NCBI GenBank assembly: GCA_032251515.1
Contig: JAVVDU010000009.1
Location: forward strand, 1-64,000
Length of the DNA: 64,000 nt
From: Carthagonibacter sp032251515
GTDB lineage: Bacteria; Gemmatimonadota; Gemmatimonadetes; Palauibacterales; Palauibacteraceae
Direction: 5' to 3'
This document shows, piece by piece, positions 44,179-53,843 of the stretch. Both the position numbers and the translations under genes were made by a program. Every line of letters starts with the position of its first letter. Within the stretch, counting starts at the first letter, position 1. The notes under the pieces are model-generated. The model did no database searches, was not told the origin of the DNA, and worked only from the letters and a program-made list of their open reading frames with translations.

Positions 44179-45150
44179 TCAGTGGACCCGGTCGTCCAGC
44201 ATGAACTGGCGCGGGTCGAGCGGCCGTCCGTCCAGGGTGACCTCGTAGTGGAGGTGCGGCGCGGTGGCGAGCCCCGACTTGCCGACCTCGCCGATCACGT
44301 CGCCCCGCTCCACGCGCATGCCGCGGCGCACGTCCGCCGAGCCCATGTGCGCGTACAGCGTCCGATAGCCGTACCCGTGGTCGATCTCGACCGTCTTGCC
44401 GTATCCGGCCCGGTTGCCGGCGGAGACCACCCTGCCGCGGGCCGTGGCGAGGATGGGAGTCCCCGCAAGGGCGGAGATGTCGATACCCGGGTGGGGCCGG
44501 TTCACGAGCAGGAGCGGGTGGAAGCGGTTCCGGCTGAACGACGAGCTGACCCAGGAGTCCTCGGCCTGGATGGGACGGATCGAGGGGCGCGACAGGAAGA
44601 CCTCCTCGTGCATCGCCACCGAGTCCATCGCCTCCTCGATGCTGCCCGACAGGAGCTCCACGCGGCGGGTCAGCCGGTCGACGTCGTAGGCGCTGGCCAG
44701 CGTCCGCGAGGCCAGCGCCGGGGAGGCGGTGAGGAACTCCTCCATGGCGGGATCGCGCCGCAGCGGGCCGCCGACGCCCACCGCCTGCACCTCGGGATCG
44801 ATGAGCGGCAGCCCCGCGAGCAGGCGGATCTGGCGGTCGCGGTCCGCCATCCGGTCGATCGCCGAGCCGAGCAGGCCGAGCTTGTTCTCGACCTCGGCCA
44901 GGGACCCCGAGAGGTTGGTGTTCTCCAGCCGCAGGCGGGCCAGCTCGCTCTCGCGCAGGGCATCGCCACCGACCGTGAGCAGCACCCCTCCCAGGAGCAC
45001 CACGAGCAGCGCGAGGCCGCCCGCCAGCGCGTGCAGCAGCCGGCGCGACACGCGCAGAGAGCACACCCGTCCTCCTCCGTCCGGCATGAACTGGACGGTG
45101 AAGGCACGGGCTTTTCGAGACTCGTGCTGTGGCGAACGAGAAGGCGTCAT
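44179..45150 (-). CDS. M23 (LytM-type) peptidoglycan endopeptidase
   Basis: 323 residues from the ATG at 45150. A longer ATG at 45198 would add a 16-residue basic leader. One N-terminal membrane helix (about 40-60), a coiled-coil segment (about 65-105), and a C-terminal M23 domain. Zinc ligands H and D are in NRPHPGIDISA, and HxH is in APHLHYEV. The domain is complete. Inner-membrane anchored and facing the periplasm, it cuts peptide crosslinks. A TTGACA promoter lies about 130 bases upstream. Confidence 0.9.
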   Translation of the reverse strand: MTPSRSPQHESRKARAFTVQFMPDGGGRVCSLRVSRRLLHALAGGLALLVVLLGGVLLTVGGDALRESELARLRLENTNLSGSLAEVENKLGLLGSAIDRMADRDRQIRLLAGLPLIDPEVQAVGVGGPLRRDPAMEEFLTASPALASRTLASAYDVDRLTRRVELLSGSIEEAMDSVAMHEEVFLSRPSIRPIQAEDSWVSSSFSRNRFHPLLLVNRPHPGIDISALAGTPILATARGRVVSAGNRAGYGKTVEIDHGYGYRTLYAHMGSADVRRGMRVERGDVIGEVGKSGLATAPHLHYEVTLDGRPLDPRQFMLDDRVH

Positions 45151-45280
45151 GCGCAAACTTTTCAGATCGCGCCGCGCGCATGCGAAGCCGCGCTGCATCC
45201 CTGCGGGATACGCGGCTCCGTCGCGACCGTGCTGGACCGGCTGGGCTCGGGCGGCATGCGGACGCCGAGCGGGACCCGGG

Positions 45281-45310
45281 ACGCTACCACGGGCCGCGCG
45301 CCCCTGTCAA
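45281..45310 (-). promoter_or_regulatory. Sigma-70-like promoter of the M23 peptidase gene
   Basis: On the minus strand a perfect TTGACA (45310-45305) is followed after 18 bases by TAGCGT (45286-45281). It lies in the 207-base gap between metG and the M23 gene. Confidence 0.6.
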
Positions 45311-45357
45311 GCAAGTCCGGTGCCGGAGACCTGCCGGGGGAGGAAGGCGCGGGGGGA

Positions 45358-46875
45358 TCAGGGAGTCTCGGGCCGGGGAAACAGAACGCCCTCCCGAGCG
45401 GGCGACAGTCGCGCGGGAAGGCGGGCGTCCAGGTCCCCGAATGCGGGCAGGTCTCCCTCGCCGCCCAGGCGATGCCAGATCTCCAGCGCCTTGCCCGGCA
45501 TGAACGGGGCGAGCGCGATGGCGGTCCGGGCCAGGGCCCGGTGCAGCGCGGCGAGCACGGCGTCCAGGCGGTCGCCGGCATCGGGGTCCTTCGCGAGCCG
45601 CCAGGGCTGCTCCGCGTCCACGAACGCGTTGCCCCGACGCACGATCTGCATGGCGGCATCGATGCCCTCGTGCAGGCGGAAGGAGTCCATCGCGACCGTG
45701 TAGGCGTCCAGGGCCTCGTCCCCGTCGCGGTCGAGGGACGTGGTGGCGCCGCGCGGCACTTCGCCGGCCCGGTAGCGGCGCAGCATGGAGACCGTGCGGT
45801 TCAGCAGGTTTCCGAGATCGTTGGCCAGGTCCGCCTCGTAGCGCACGTCGAACTGCGCCAGGAACGCCTCGGCCGAGGCGAAGTCGCGGTCCCCGGTCCA
45901 CGGTGTCTCCCGCAGCAGGAAGTAGCGGAAGGCGTCCGGGCCGTGCCGGTCGACGAGTGCGTCGAGGTCCAGCTTGCGGGCCTCGGACTTCGAGAGCTTT
46001 CCGCCGCCGATCATCAGGAACCCGTGCGCCCACACGGTGCCGGGCAGCGGCAGGCCGGCCGACATCAGCATGGCCGGCCAGATCACGCAGTGGAACCGGG
46101 TGATGTCCTTGCCGATCACGTGCAGGGCCGCCGGCCACCAGGTGTGGTGCACCGGGTCCGGGAAGCCGATGGCCGAGATGTAGTTCGGCAGGGCATCGAA
46201 CCACACGTAGACGGTGTGGTCGGGGTCACCGGGGAAGGGGACGCCCCATGGGACGCGCGATCGCGAGGCGGAGATGTCCTCCAGCCCGCCCTCGAGGAGC
46301 CGCAGGATCTCGTTGCGGCGGCTCTCCGGTTGGATGAACCCGGGGTGCTCGCGGATGTGGGCGAGCAGCGGGTCGCGGTACTTCGAGAGCCGGAAGAAGA
46401 AGTTCTCCTCCTCCGTCCACACGATCTCCCGCGACGGATGGAACGGGCAGCGCCCGTCCTCCAGCTCGGCTTCCTTGCGGAAGGCCTCGCAGCGGGAGCA
46501 GTAGTAGCCCTCGTAGCGGGCCGTGTAGATGTCGCCCGCCGCGGCGATCCGCTCGATCAGGGCCCGCACCGCCCGCCCGTGGCGGGGCTCCGTCGTGCGG
46601 ATGAAGTCGTCGTGCGACACCTCGAGCCGCTCCCACACGGCGGCGAACCGCCCGGCCACCTCGTCCACCCAGTCCTGCGGCGGACGGCCCTGGCGCTCCG
46701 CCTCCTGCAGGACGCCCTGGCCGTGCTCGTCCATGCCGATCACGAAGCGCACCTCGTCGCCCCGGAGGCGGCGATAGCGCGCGATCGCGTCCGCGCCGAC
46801 CTTCTCGAACGCGTGGCCCATGTGCGGGTCGCCGTTGGCGTAGTCGATCGCCGTCGTCAGGTAGAAACGGGTCAC
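45358..46875 (-). CDS. metG: Methionyl-tRNA synthetase
   Basis: 505 residues. HIGH box as HMGH at 18-21, KLSKS at 293-297, zinc-knuckle Cys pattern YYCSRCEAF...CPFH, and an alpha-helix anticodon domain. The C-terminal tRNA-binding (EMAPII/Trbp111-like) domain of longer MetRS is missing, which is common in this form. It follows ricT with 32 bases between. Start is ATG. Confidence 0.95.
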   Translation of the reverse strand: MTRFYLTTAIDYANGDPHMGHAFEKVGADAIARYRRLRGDEVRFVIGMDEHGQGVLQEAERQGRPPQDWVDEVAGRFAAVWERLEVSHDDFIRTTEPRHGRAVRALIERIAAAGDIYTARYEGYYCSRCEAFRKEAELEDGRCPFHPSREIVWTEEENFFFRLSKYRDPLLAHIREHPGFIQPESRRNEILRLLEGGLEDISASRSRVPWGVPFPGDPDHTVYVWFDALPNYISAIGFPDPVHHTWWPAALHVIGKDITRFHCVIWPAMLMSAGLPLPGTVWAHGFLMIGGGKLSKSEARKLDLDALVDRHGPDAFRYFLLRETPWTGDRDFASAEAFLAQFDVRYEADLANDLGNLLNRTVSMLRRYRAGEVPRGATTSLDRDGDEALDAYTVAMDSFRLHEGIDAAMQIVRRGNAFVDAEQPWRLAKDPDAGDRLDAVLAALHRALARTAIALAPFMPGKALEIWHRLGGEGDLPAFGDLDARLPARLSPAREGVLFPRPETP

Positions 46876-46906
46876 GCGCCGCGATCCTGTGGGAGGGTGG
46901 AAAGGT

Positions 46907-48004
46907 TCAGGACGCGGCGTCCCGCGCGGCCCGCCGGGCCCGGGTGGCCTCCGCCTTCAGCTCGGCCAGCGGCACGGTCCGCTCGCTGCCGTCCTCGGCC
47001 CGCAGCGCCACGGTCTCGCGGAACAGGTCCCAGCCCAGGACCTTCTCCTCGCCGCGCTCGGTGCGGATCCGCTTGCCGCGCCGCGGAAAGCGCTTCTTCG
47101 CCTGCACGTACATGGCGTGCTCGTAGTGGAGGCACGACATGAGGCGCCCGCAGGCGCCGGAGATCTGCGCCGGGTTCAGCGACAGGCCCTGGTCCTTGGC
47201 CAGCTGCAGCGTGACCGGCTCGATCCGCGGAAGCCACAGGCGGCAGCACAGCTCGCGGCCGCAGCGCCCGATCCCGCCCAGCCGCTTCGCCTCGTCGCGC
47301 ACGCCGATCTGCCGCAGCTCGATGCGCGTCTTGAAGGTGCGCGCCATGTCCTTGACGAGGCCGCGGAAGTCGACGCGCCGCTCGGCCGTGAAGTAGACCG
47401 TCAACTTGTTGCGGTCCCACTGCCACTCGGCCTCGCTGATCTTCATCTTCAGCCCGTGGCGCTGCACCAGCTCGCGCGTGCGGCGGCGGATCTCGGCTTC
47501 CTCCGCCTGGAGGTCCCGGCTCCGCTCCACGTCGACGGGCGCGGCGCGACGCAGCACGCGGTCGGCCGGCGGGACCACCGGCCCGTGGTGCGCGTGATCG
47601 CAGCCGCCCTCGCAGGTGTGGGTCCCGGCATCCGACACGCGCCGCACCCACCCGAGGTCCTGTCCCCGGTCCGCCTCCACGATGACGTACTCGCGGACGC
47701 GCAGCGGCACGTGGCCGCGGAACGAGAAGTACTCCGAGCGGACGCCCTGGAACCGGACCTCGACGATCTGGTGGACGGGGCCCGAAGAGGCGTGGACGGG
47801 AGCGGGGGCCGGCGCGCCCCGCCGGACGGACCGCGGCCCCCGGCCCCTTCCCCGGCCCTTGCGTCCCGGCCCCCGGCGCACGCCTTCCACGGCCGGCGAC
47901 GAGGCGATGTCGCGCGCCGGCCGGGGGCCGGATCGCCGGCCCGGTCGTTCCTCGCCTCCGTCCTGCGACCGGTCCCGGCCGCCGCCTCCGGGCGCCTCAG
48001 GCAT
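46907..48004 (-). CDS. ricT: PSP1/RicT-like Fe-S protein with Arg/Gly-rich N-terminus
   Basis: 365 residues. The PSP1 domain (about 75-280) has Cys clusters CGRELCCRLWLPR and GACGRLMSCLHYEH, matching the [4Fe-4S] ligands of RicT (YaaT). An additional THTCEGGCDHAHHG cluster lies earlier. In Bacillus RicT works in the Y-complex that promotes RNase Y processing. The first 70 residues are Arg/Gly/Pro-rich and of low complexity, and are not part of the domain. The ATG lies inside accA (8-base overlap). Confidence 0.85.
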   Translation of the reverse strand: MPEAPGGGGRDRSQDGGEERPGRRSGPRPARDIASSPAVEGVRRGPGRKGRGRGRGPRSVRRGAPAPAPVHASSGPVHQIVEVRFQGVRSEYFSFRGHVPLRVREYVIVEADRGQDLGWVRRVSDAGTHTCEGGCDHAHHGPVVPPADRVLRRAAPVDVERSRDLQAEEAEIRRRTRELVQRHGLKMKISEAEWQWDRNKLTVYFTAERRVDFRGLVKDMARTFKTRIELRQIGVRDEAKRLGGIGRCGRELCCRLWLPRIEPVTLQLAKDQGLSLNPAQISGACGRLMSCLHYEHAMYVQAKKRFPRRGKRIRTERGEEKVLGWDLFRETVALRAEDGSERTVPLAELKAEATRARRAARDAAS

Positions 48005-48953
48005 CCGCCCTCTCTTCCCAGCGCCCCATGGCGTAGTACTTCTCCCGCCGCCGCCGGACCAGCTCGTCCGGCTCGATGCCCTCCAGCTCGTCGAGATGCC
48101 GGGCGAGCGCGGCCCCCACGGCCTCCGCCGCCTCCTCCGGCGCCAGGTGCGCTCCGCCCGGCGGCTCCGGGATCACCTCGTCGATGATGCCCGAGTCGGC
48201 GAGGTCGGGGGCCGTGAGCTTGAGCGCCTCGGCGGCGTCCGCCGCCCGCTCGCGGCTGCGCCACAGGATCGCGGCGCAGCCCTCCGGGGAGATCACCGAA
48301 TAGATCGCGTTCTCCATCATCAGCACCCGGTCGGCCACGGCGATCCCGAGCGCGCCGCCGCTTCCGCCCTCGCCGATGATGCAGGAGACGATCGGGGTGC
48401 GGAGCCCGGCCATCACCAGCAGGTTGCGGGCGATCGCCTCGGCCTGCCCCCGCTCCTCGGCCCCGATGCCCGGGTACGCGCCCTGGGTGTCGACGAACGT
48501 GACGACGGGGCGCCCGAACTTCTCGGCCAGGCGGAAGAGGCGCTCCGCCTTGCGGTACCCCTCCGGGTGCGGCGACCCGAAGTTCCGACGGAGGTTCTCC
48601 TTCATGTCGCGGCCCTTCTGGTGGCCGATGACCATCACCGGCCGACCCCCGAACCGAGCCCAGCCGCCCACGATGGCCGGGTCGTCGCGGTACTTGCGGT
48701 CGCCGTGCAGCTCGACCCAGTCGTCGCATAGCTGGCGGATGAAGTCGAGCGAGAACGGGCGCTCCTGGTGCCGGGCGAGCTGGACCCGGTCGTAGCGGCT
48801 CAGGGCCTGCATCTCGTCGCGGTGCGCCGTTTCCAGGCGCTCCTCGAGGTCGGCGATCTCATCGCCCACGTCGACGCCGTGGCGCGCCGCCCGCGACTTG
48901 AGGTCGGCGAGCTGCCGCCGGAGGTCCCCGAGTCCGTCGTTCGAACCTGACAT
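47997..48953 (-). CDS. accA: Acetyl-CoA carboxylase carboxyltransferase subunit alpha
   Basis: 318 residues. N-terminal helical segment then carboxyltransferase fold with HPEGYRKAERLFRLAEKFGRPVVTFVDTQGAYPGIGAEERGQ and GEGGSGGALGI. It transfers CO2 from biotin to acetyl-CoA for fatty-acid synthesis with AccD. No accD is in the window. Starts 5 bases after dnaE, so dnaE-accA-ricT-metG read as one operon. Confidence 0.96.
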   Translation of the reverse strand: MSGSNDGLGDLRRQLADLKSRAARHGVDVGDEIADLEERLETAHRDEMQALSRYDRVQLARHQERPFSLDFIRQLCDDWVELHGDRKYRDDPAIVGGWARFGGRPVMVIGHQKGRDMKENLRRNFGSPHPEGYRKAERLFRLAEKFGRPVVTFVDTQGAYPGIGAEERGQAEAIARNLLVMAGLRTPIVSCIIGEGGSGGALGIAVADRVLMMENAIYSVISPEGCAAILWRSRERAADAAEALKLTAPDLADSGIIDEVIPEPPGGAHLAPEEAAEAVGAALARHLDELEGIEPDELVRRRREKYYAMGRWEERADA

Positions 48954-48957
48954 CGTG

Positions 48958-51900
48958 TCACCCGCGCATGAGGTGGACCCGCTCGCTGCCCAGGAGCGCC
49001 CGCAGCTCGGCGAGGAGCTCCGCGTTCGGCGCCACCCGCAGCGAGCGCGATACGAGCCGCACGGGTTCCGCGTCGGGGCTCGTCCCTCCGCTCCACCGGA
49101 GGAGCAGGGGGGCCGGTCCGGGGGACCGCTGCAGCACGGCCCGCACCCGGCCGAAGTCGAACTCCGGGGCCGTCTCCTCCCTCCGCATCTCGATGCAGAC
49201 GCCGATCCGTCCGCTCTCGTTCAGCTCGCTGAGGCGCCGGACGGAATCGATGAAGATGGGGGGATTCTCCTCGTCACGCGAGTTTCCCGACACGGTTCCC
49301 TCGATGAGAACCGGCGTGTCCTCGGCGAGGATCTCCCTGGCCGCCGCCCAGGTCTCGCCGAACGCCAGGGCGTCGGCGGTGCCGTGGAAGTCCTCCACCG
49401 TCACCCGGCCGTACTCGGCCCCCGACTTCCGCGACACGCGCACGTCCAGGCCCGTGACCACGCACGCGAGCTCCACCCGCCGCTCCCGCAGCTCGCCGAG
49501 CATGGACGTGTTGCACGCCAGCGCGAGGAGGTCGACCAGCTCGCGGTGCCGCTCCAGCGGGTGGCCCGAGATGTAGAAGCCCAGGACCGCCTTTTCCTCC
49601 TTCAGGCGCTCCGCCTCCGTCCAGGGCGCGGTGTCGGGAAGCTCCGGGTCGGGCCGCCGCGTCTCCTCGCGGGCCCCGAACAGGGAGGCCTGGCCCGAGT
49701 CCCGCTCGCGCTGGCGGAGCTGCGCCTCGGCGAGCGCCGACTCGAGTCCCGCCCTCAGGGCGGCCCGCTCGCCCAGCGCGTCCAGCGCCCCGGAGGCGAT
49801 GAGGCACTCGATCACGCGCTTGTTGTTCAGCCGCAGGTCCACCCGCTCGCAGAAGTCGAACAGGGAGGCGAAGGGCCGCACCTCGCGGGCCGCGAGGATG
49901 GAGCGGATCGCCGACTCCCCCACGCCCTTGATCGCGCCGAGGCCGAACCGGATGCGCTCCGCGTCCACCACCGTGAACTTGTAGCCCGACTCGTTCACGT
50001 CCGGCGGCAGCACCTCCAGCCCCATGGCCCGGGCCGCGGCGATGCTCGCCACGACCTTGTCCGTGTTGTCGATGAACGACGAGAGCAGGGCGGCCATGAA
50101 CTCGGCCGGGTGGTGGGCCCGCAGCCACGCCGTCCGGTAGGAGATCACCGCGTAGGCCACCGAGTGGGCCTTGTTGAACCCATAGCGGCCGAACGTGCGG
50201 ATCAGCTCGGCGATCTCGTCCGCCTTCGCGGGCGCGGCCCCGCGGTCGACGGTCCGGCGGCGGAACTCGGTCAGCACCTTCTCGGTCAGCTCCGCGTCCT
50301 TCTTTCCCACCGCCTTCCGCAGGACGTCCGCCTCGGCGAGCGTGAACCCCGCCAGCACGTTCGCCACCCGCATCACCTGCTCCTGGTAGGTGATGACGCC
50401 GTAGGTGGGGGCGAGCACCTCCTCCAGCTCGGGCAGCGGGTACTCGACCGGCTCCACGCCGCGCTTGCGGCGGATGTAGACGTCGGTCATCCCCGAGTCG
50501 AGCGGCCCGGGCCGGATCAGGGCGTTCACCGCGATGAGGTCGTCGAACCGGTCGCAGCGCATGGCGCGCAGCTTCTCGGTGGCGAGCGCCGACTCGAACT
50601 GGAACACGCCGCGCGTGCCCCCCGAGGCGAGCATCCGGTAGACCTCGGGGTCGTCGAGGCCGATCTCCTCCCAGTCGACCTCGATCCCGTGCCGCTCGCG
50701 GATCATCTCGACCGCGTCGTGGATCACCGTGAGGGTGCGCAGGCCGAGGAAGTCCATCTTCAGCATCCCGGCCTTCTCGAGCGCGTTCATGTCGAACTGC
50801 GTGATGACCGCGCCCGTGTCCCCGTTCTTCGTGTCGCGGCACACCGGCACGTATTCGTCCAGCGGCCCGGGGGCGATCACCACCCCGGCCGCGTGCACCG
50901 AACTGTGCCGCTTCAGACCCTCGATCCGCATCGTCTCGTCGAGCAGCCCGCGGATCCGCTCGTCGGACCGGTACAGCTCGGCCAGCTCACGCACCTTCTC
51001 CACGGCCTCGGCGAGCGGGACCTGGAAGCCGGGATCGGAGGGAATGAGCTTGGCGAGCCGGTCGGTCTCCTGCGGCGTGAAGCCCTGCACGCGCCCCACG
51101 TCCCGCACCGCCGCCCGGGCCTGCATGGTGCCGAACGTGATGATCTGACCCACCGAGTCCGAGCCGTACTTCTCGCGCACGTAGTCGAGCACGCGGGACC
51201 GCTTCTCGTAGCAGAAGTCGATGTCGATGTCCGGCATCGACACGCGGTCCGGGTTCAGGAAGCGCTCGAACAGGAGGTCGAACTCGAGGGGGTCGACGTC
51301 CGTGATGCGCAGGCAGTAGGCCACGATCGACCCGGCCGCCGAGCCTCGCCCCGGCCCCACCGGGACGTCGGCCTCCCGCGCCGCGCGCAGGAAGTCCCAC
51401 ACGATGAGGAAGTAGGAGGCGTAGCCCGTCTCCTCGATCACCCCGAGCTCGAAGTCGAGGCGCTCCCGTACCTCCGCGGGCAGCGGCGAGCCGTAGCGGT
51501 CGGCGGCCCCCCGCTCGGTGAGCCGGCGGAGGTGCGCGTTGTCGCTCTCCGCGTCCGGCGGCAGGGGAAAGGCCGGAAGGTGATAGCGCCTTTCGAACTG
51601 GACGTCGCACATCTCCGCCACGGCCGTCGTCGTCTCGAGCAGCTCGGGCCGGTCCGGGAACAGAGACGCCATCTCCTCGGCCGACTTGAAGTAGCTCTCC
51701 CGGCCGTGGAAGCGGAGCCGGTCGGTGTCGCTCTTCATGGCGCCCGTGCCGATGCACAGCAGCGTGTCGTGCGCGTCCGCGTCCTCGCGGCGCATGTAGT
51801 GCGCGTCGTTCGTGACCAGGACGGGGAGCCCGAGCTCGTCGGCCAGCCGGAACACCCCCTCGTTCACCTTCGCCTGGCCGGGGATCCCGTGGTCCTGCAC

Positions 51901-52422
51901 CTCGAGGAAGTAGCGGCCCGGGAAGGTGCGGGCGTGCCACTCGGCCGCCTCCTTCGCCCGGTCCCAGCGGTCCATCTCCAGGTTCCGGGCCACCTCGCCG
52001 GCCAGGCAGGCCGACAGGACGACGATCCCGGAGGCGTGCTCGGCGAGGATCTCCCGGTCGATCCGGGGCCGGCGGTAGAAGCCCTCCATCCAGCCGCGCG
52101 AGCACAGCCGGATCAGGTTCCGGTAGCCCTCAAGATCGGCCGCGAGGACTACGAGGTGCGCCGACTCGGCCGGCGCGTCGGCGGGTTTCTCGCGGCTGCG
52201 GCGGTCGCCGTACGCCACGTAGGCCTCGAAGCCGAGGATGGGGCGGATGCCCCGGCGGCGCGCCAGCTCCTGGAATTCCCAGGCGCCGTGCAGGTTGCCG
52301 TGGTCGGTGACGGCGAGGGCGGGCATCCCGAGCTCCACGGCCCGGTCGACGAGCGCCTCGACGCGGTTCGCCCCGTCGAGCAGGGAATACTCGCTGTGAC
52401 AGTGCAGGTGAACGAACGACAT
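48958..52422 (-). CDS. dnaE: DNA polymerase III alpha subunit
   Basis: 1154 residues from the ATG at 52422. The frame is open upstream only because it runs antisense to typA-side DNA. PHP domain begins HLHCHSEYSLLDG. Pol3-type catalytic aspartates are D398, D400 and D402 (PDIDIDFC). The fingers have AHSVAYAVISYRTAWL. The beta-binding and OB-fold regions follow. Typical DnaE1 length. It is the replicative polymerase. No clear ribosome-binding site was found. Confidence 0.95.
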   Translation of the reverse strand: MSFVHLHCHSEYSLLDGANRVEALVDRAVELGMPALAVTDHGNLHGAWEFQELARRRGIRPILGFEAYVAYGDRRSREKPADAPAESAHLVVLAADLEGYRNLIRLCSRGWMEGFYRRPRIDREILAEHASGIVVLSACLAGEVARNLEMDRWDRAKEAAEWHARTFPGRYFLEVQDHGIPGQAKVNEGVFRLADELGLPVLVTNDAHYMRREDADAHDTLLCIGTGAMKSDTDRLRFHGRESYFKSAEEMASLFPDRPELLETTTAVAEMCDVQFERRYHLPAFPLPPDAESDNAHLRRLTERGAADRYGSPLPAEVRERLDFELGVIEETGYASYFLIVWDFLRAAREADVPVGPGRGSAAGSIVAYCLRITDVDPLEFDLLFERFLNPDRVSMPDIDIDFCYEKRSRVLDYVREKYGSDSVGQIITFGTMQARAAVRDVGRVQGFTPQETDRLAKLIPSDPGFQVPLAEAVEKVRELAELYRSDERIRGLLDETMRIEGLKRHSSVHAAGVVIAPGPLDEYVPVCRDTKNGDTGAVITQFDMNALEKAGMLKMDFLGLRTLTVIHDAVEMIRERHGIEVDWEEIGLDDPEVYRMLASGGTRGVFQFESALATEKLRAMRCDRFDDLIAVNALIRPGPLDSGMTDVYIRRKRGVEPVEYPLPELEEVLAPTYGVITYQEQVMRVANVLAGFTLAEADVLRKAVGKKDAELTEKVLTEFRRRTVDRGAAPAKADEIAELIRTFGRYGFNKAHSVAYAVISYRTAWLRAHHPAEFMAALLSSFIDNTDKVVASIAAARAMGLEVLPPDVNESGYKFTVVDAERIRFGLGAIKGVGESAIRSILAAREVRPFASLFDFCERVDLRLNNKRVIECLIASGALDALGERAALRAGLESALAEAQLRQRERDSGQASLFGAREETRRPDPELPDTAPWTEAERLKEEKAVLGFYISGHPLERHRELVDLLALACNTSMLGELRERRVELACVVTGLDVRVSRKSGAEYGRVTVEDFHGTADALAFGETWAAAREILAEDTPVLIEGTVSGNSRDEENPPIFIDSVRRLSELNESGRIGVCIEMRREETAPEFDFGRVRAVLQRSPGPAPLLLRWSGGTSPDAEPVRLVSRSLRVAPNAELLAELRALLGSERVHLMRG

Positions 52423-52439
52423 CGGCACGTCCGGCGGAC

Positions 52440-53501
52440 TTACGGTGCGGCGCAGCGGAACGAGCCCAGGATCTCCTCGATCTGCATCACGAACTGCCAC
52501 TTCCCGCGGCGGGGGTTCGGAGAGTAGAGCCAGGCGTCGATGAAGTACGTGGCATCGGGGCAGCGGAGCGCGCGGCCGATGAGCAGACCACCGGCCGGGT
52601 AGGCCGCCTCGTCCCGCCACGTCCCCCGGACCTCGATGCCTTCGGCGCCGCCCACCGCGACCGGGCGGGTGTGCCGCGGATCGAGCTCGAACGCCTGCGG
52701 CACGTTGTACTGGGTGGAGTCGATGTCCGAGCGCCATGCCGCGAAGGCCATCGGCGTCACGGTGTCGCGCGGCGCCACCCGCTGCACGAGGATCGAGCGG
52801 ATGAGCTCGGACGGGTCGGGGTTGTCGTTGCGGATCAGCGCGATGTCGCCGTCGCGGAACACGGTCTGGTAGACGTTCGGGACGCGGAGCGAGATCCCGA
52901 GGCGCTCCTGCAGTTCCGCCGCGAAGGCCGAGTCCGCCCCGCTCACGAACATCCGGTCCAGCGTCCAGGCGCGGTAATCGCGGTCGAGGCGTTCGGCCAC
53001 CTGCGGCAGCAGGGCGCGCCACGACTCGCGCTCGCGGCCCGGCTCGAGGACCGCGGCCGTGACGGCCTGTCCGGTGGCCCACACAGCCGGGGTCTGGAAG
53101 AGCTCCGGTGGAGACAGGGCGTCCCGGCCAGCCGCCTCGGCCGCCTGCGCCACCAGCGGGTCGTCGGGGGTCCCGAACACCAGCACCTGCCGCCACAGGA
53201 GGAGCTCGTTCATCTCGTCGGCGCCCGGCGCGACCCACGTGACGTGGAACTTCTTCTCGTCCCGGGTCGTGAACAGCGTCTCCTCGAGCGCGTCGTACGT
53301 GGCGTACTCCATGTCCGCCCACAGCGCGGAGTCGGCGATGAGGATCAGCGAGTCGGCCTCGCCCATCGCATTGGGACGACCGCAGGCGGCCAGCGCGGCA
53401 GCGGCGACGGCCGCCAGGGCGAGCGGGCGGCCGGCGCGGGACGCGAGGTTGCGGGACGGTTTCGACATATGAACTCGTAACACGCTGTAATAGTTGGACA
53501 T
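52440..53501 (-). CDS. DUF4837-family lipoprotein
   Basis: 353 residues from the ATG at 53501, which has GGAGG 9 bases upstream. The later ATG at 53468 has no such site but gives a more typical lipoprotein signal (LAAC at position 29). The body (IADSALWADMEYATYDALEETLF, FGTPDDPLVAQAAEAAG, IRNDNPDPSELIRSILV, AFAAWRSDIDSTQYNVPQ) resembles the DUF4837 family of Bacteroidetes-related bacteria. Function unknown. Envelope-anchored. Confidence 0.7.
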   Translation of the reverse strand: MSNYYSVLRVHMSKPSRNLASRAGRPLALAAVAAAALAACGRPNAMGEADSLILIADSALWADMEYATYDALEETLFTTRDEKKFHVTWVAPGADEMNELLLWRQVLVFGTPDDPLVAQAAEAAGRDALSPPELFQTPAVWATGQAVTAAVLEPGRERESWRALLPQVAERLDRDYRAWTLDRMFVSGADSAFAAELQERLGISLRVPNVYQTVFRDGDIALIRNDNPDPSELIRSILVQRVAPRDTVTPMAFAAWRSDIDSTQYNVPQAFELDPRHTRPVAVGGAEGIEVRGTWRDEAAYPAGGLLIGRALRCPDATYFIDAWLYSPNPRRGKWQFVMQIEEILGSFRCAAP

Positions 53502-53843
53502 GTGGGTTCGCCTCCGGGCTCGCGGGGGCCGCTCGGGGATCCCGCCTCGGCGCGGCGCGCGGACTGCGACGGCCATGTGCGCAAGGTACAGCGGGCCTGC
53601 GACGGCCAGCAACGGGCGTCCCGGGGGGCGCCGGGCGGACGGGCGGAGATCCCGGCGCGCGGGCCCCGGAGCGCGGCGCCGACGGCCCCGGGAGCGCCGG
53701 GCGGAGGGACCGCGAACTTCGCCGCCGCCCCCGGTGTACCGACGACCGGCCGGATCCCGGGCGGGTGACCCCGGAGCCCCGGCGGGCCATCCCGGAATCC
53801 CCGGGCGGGCGATCCCGCGACACCAGAGAGGCGCCGCACCGCC
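53502..53843. other. 342-base GC-rich divergent spacer between lipoprotein and typA
   Basis: No gene seen. The segment is nearly all G/C with several imperfect copies of a ccccgg-gcgggc-type unit near 53750-53815. A weak AGAGAGG-like site precedes the typA GTG. I could not pick a sigma-70 pair. Confidence 0.6.
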
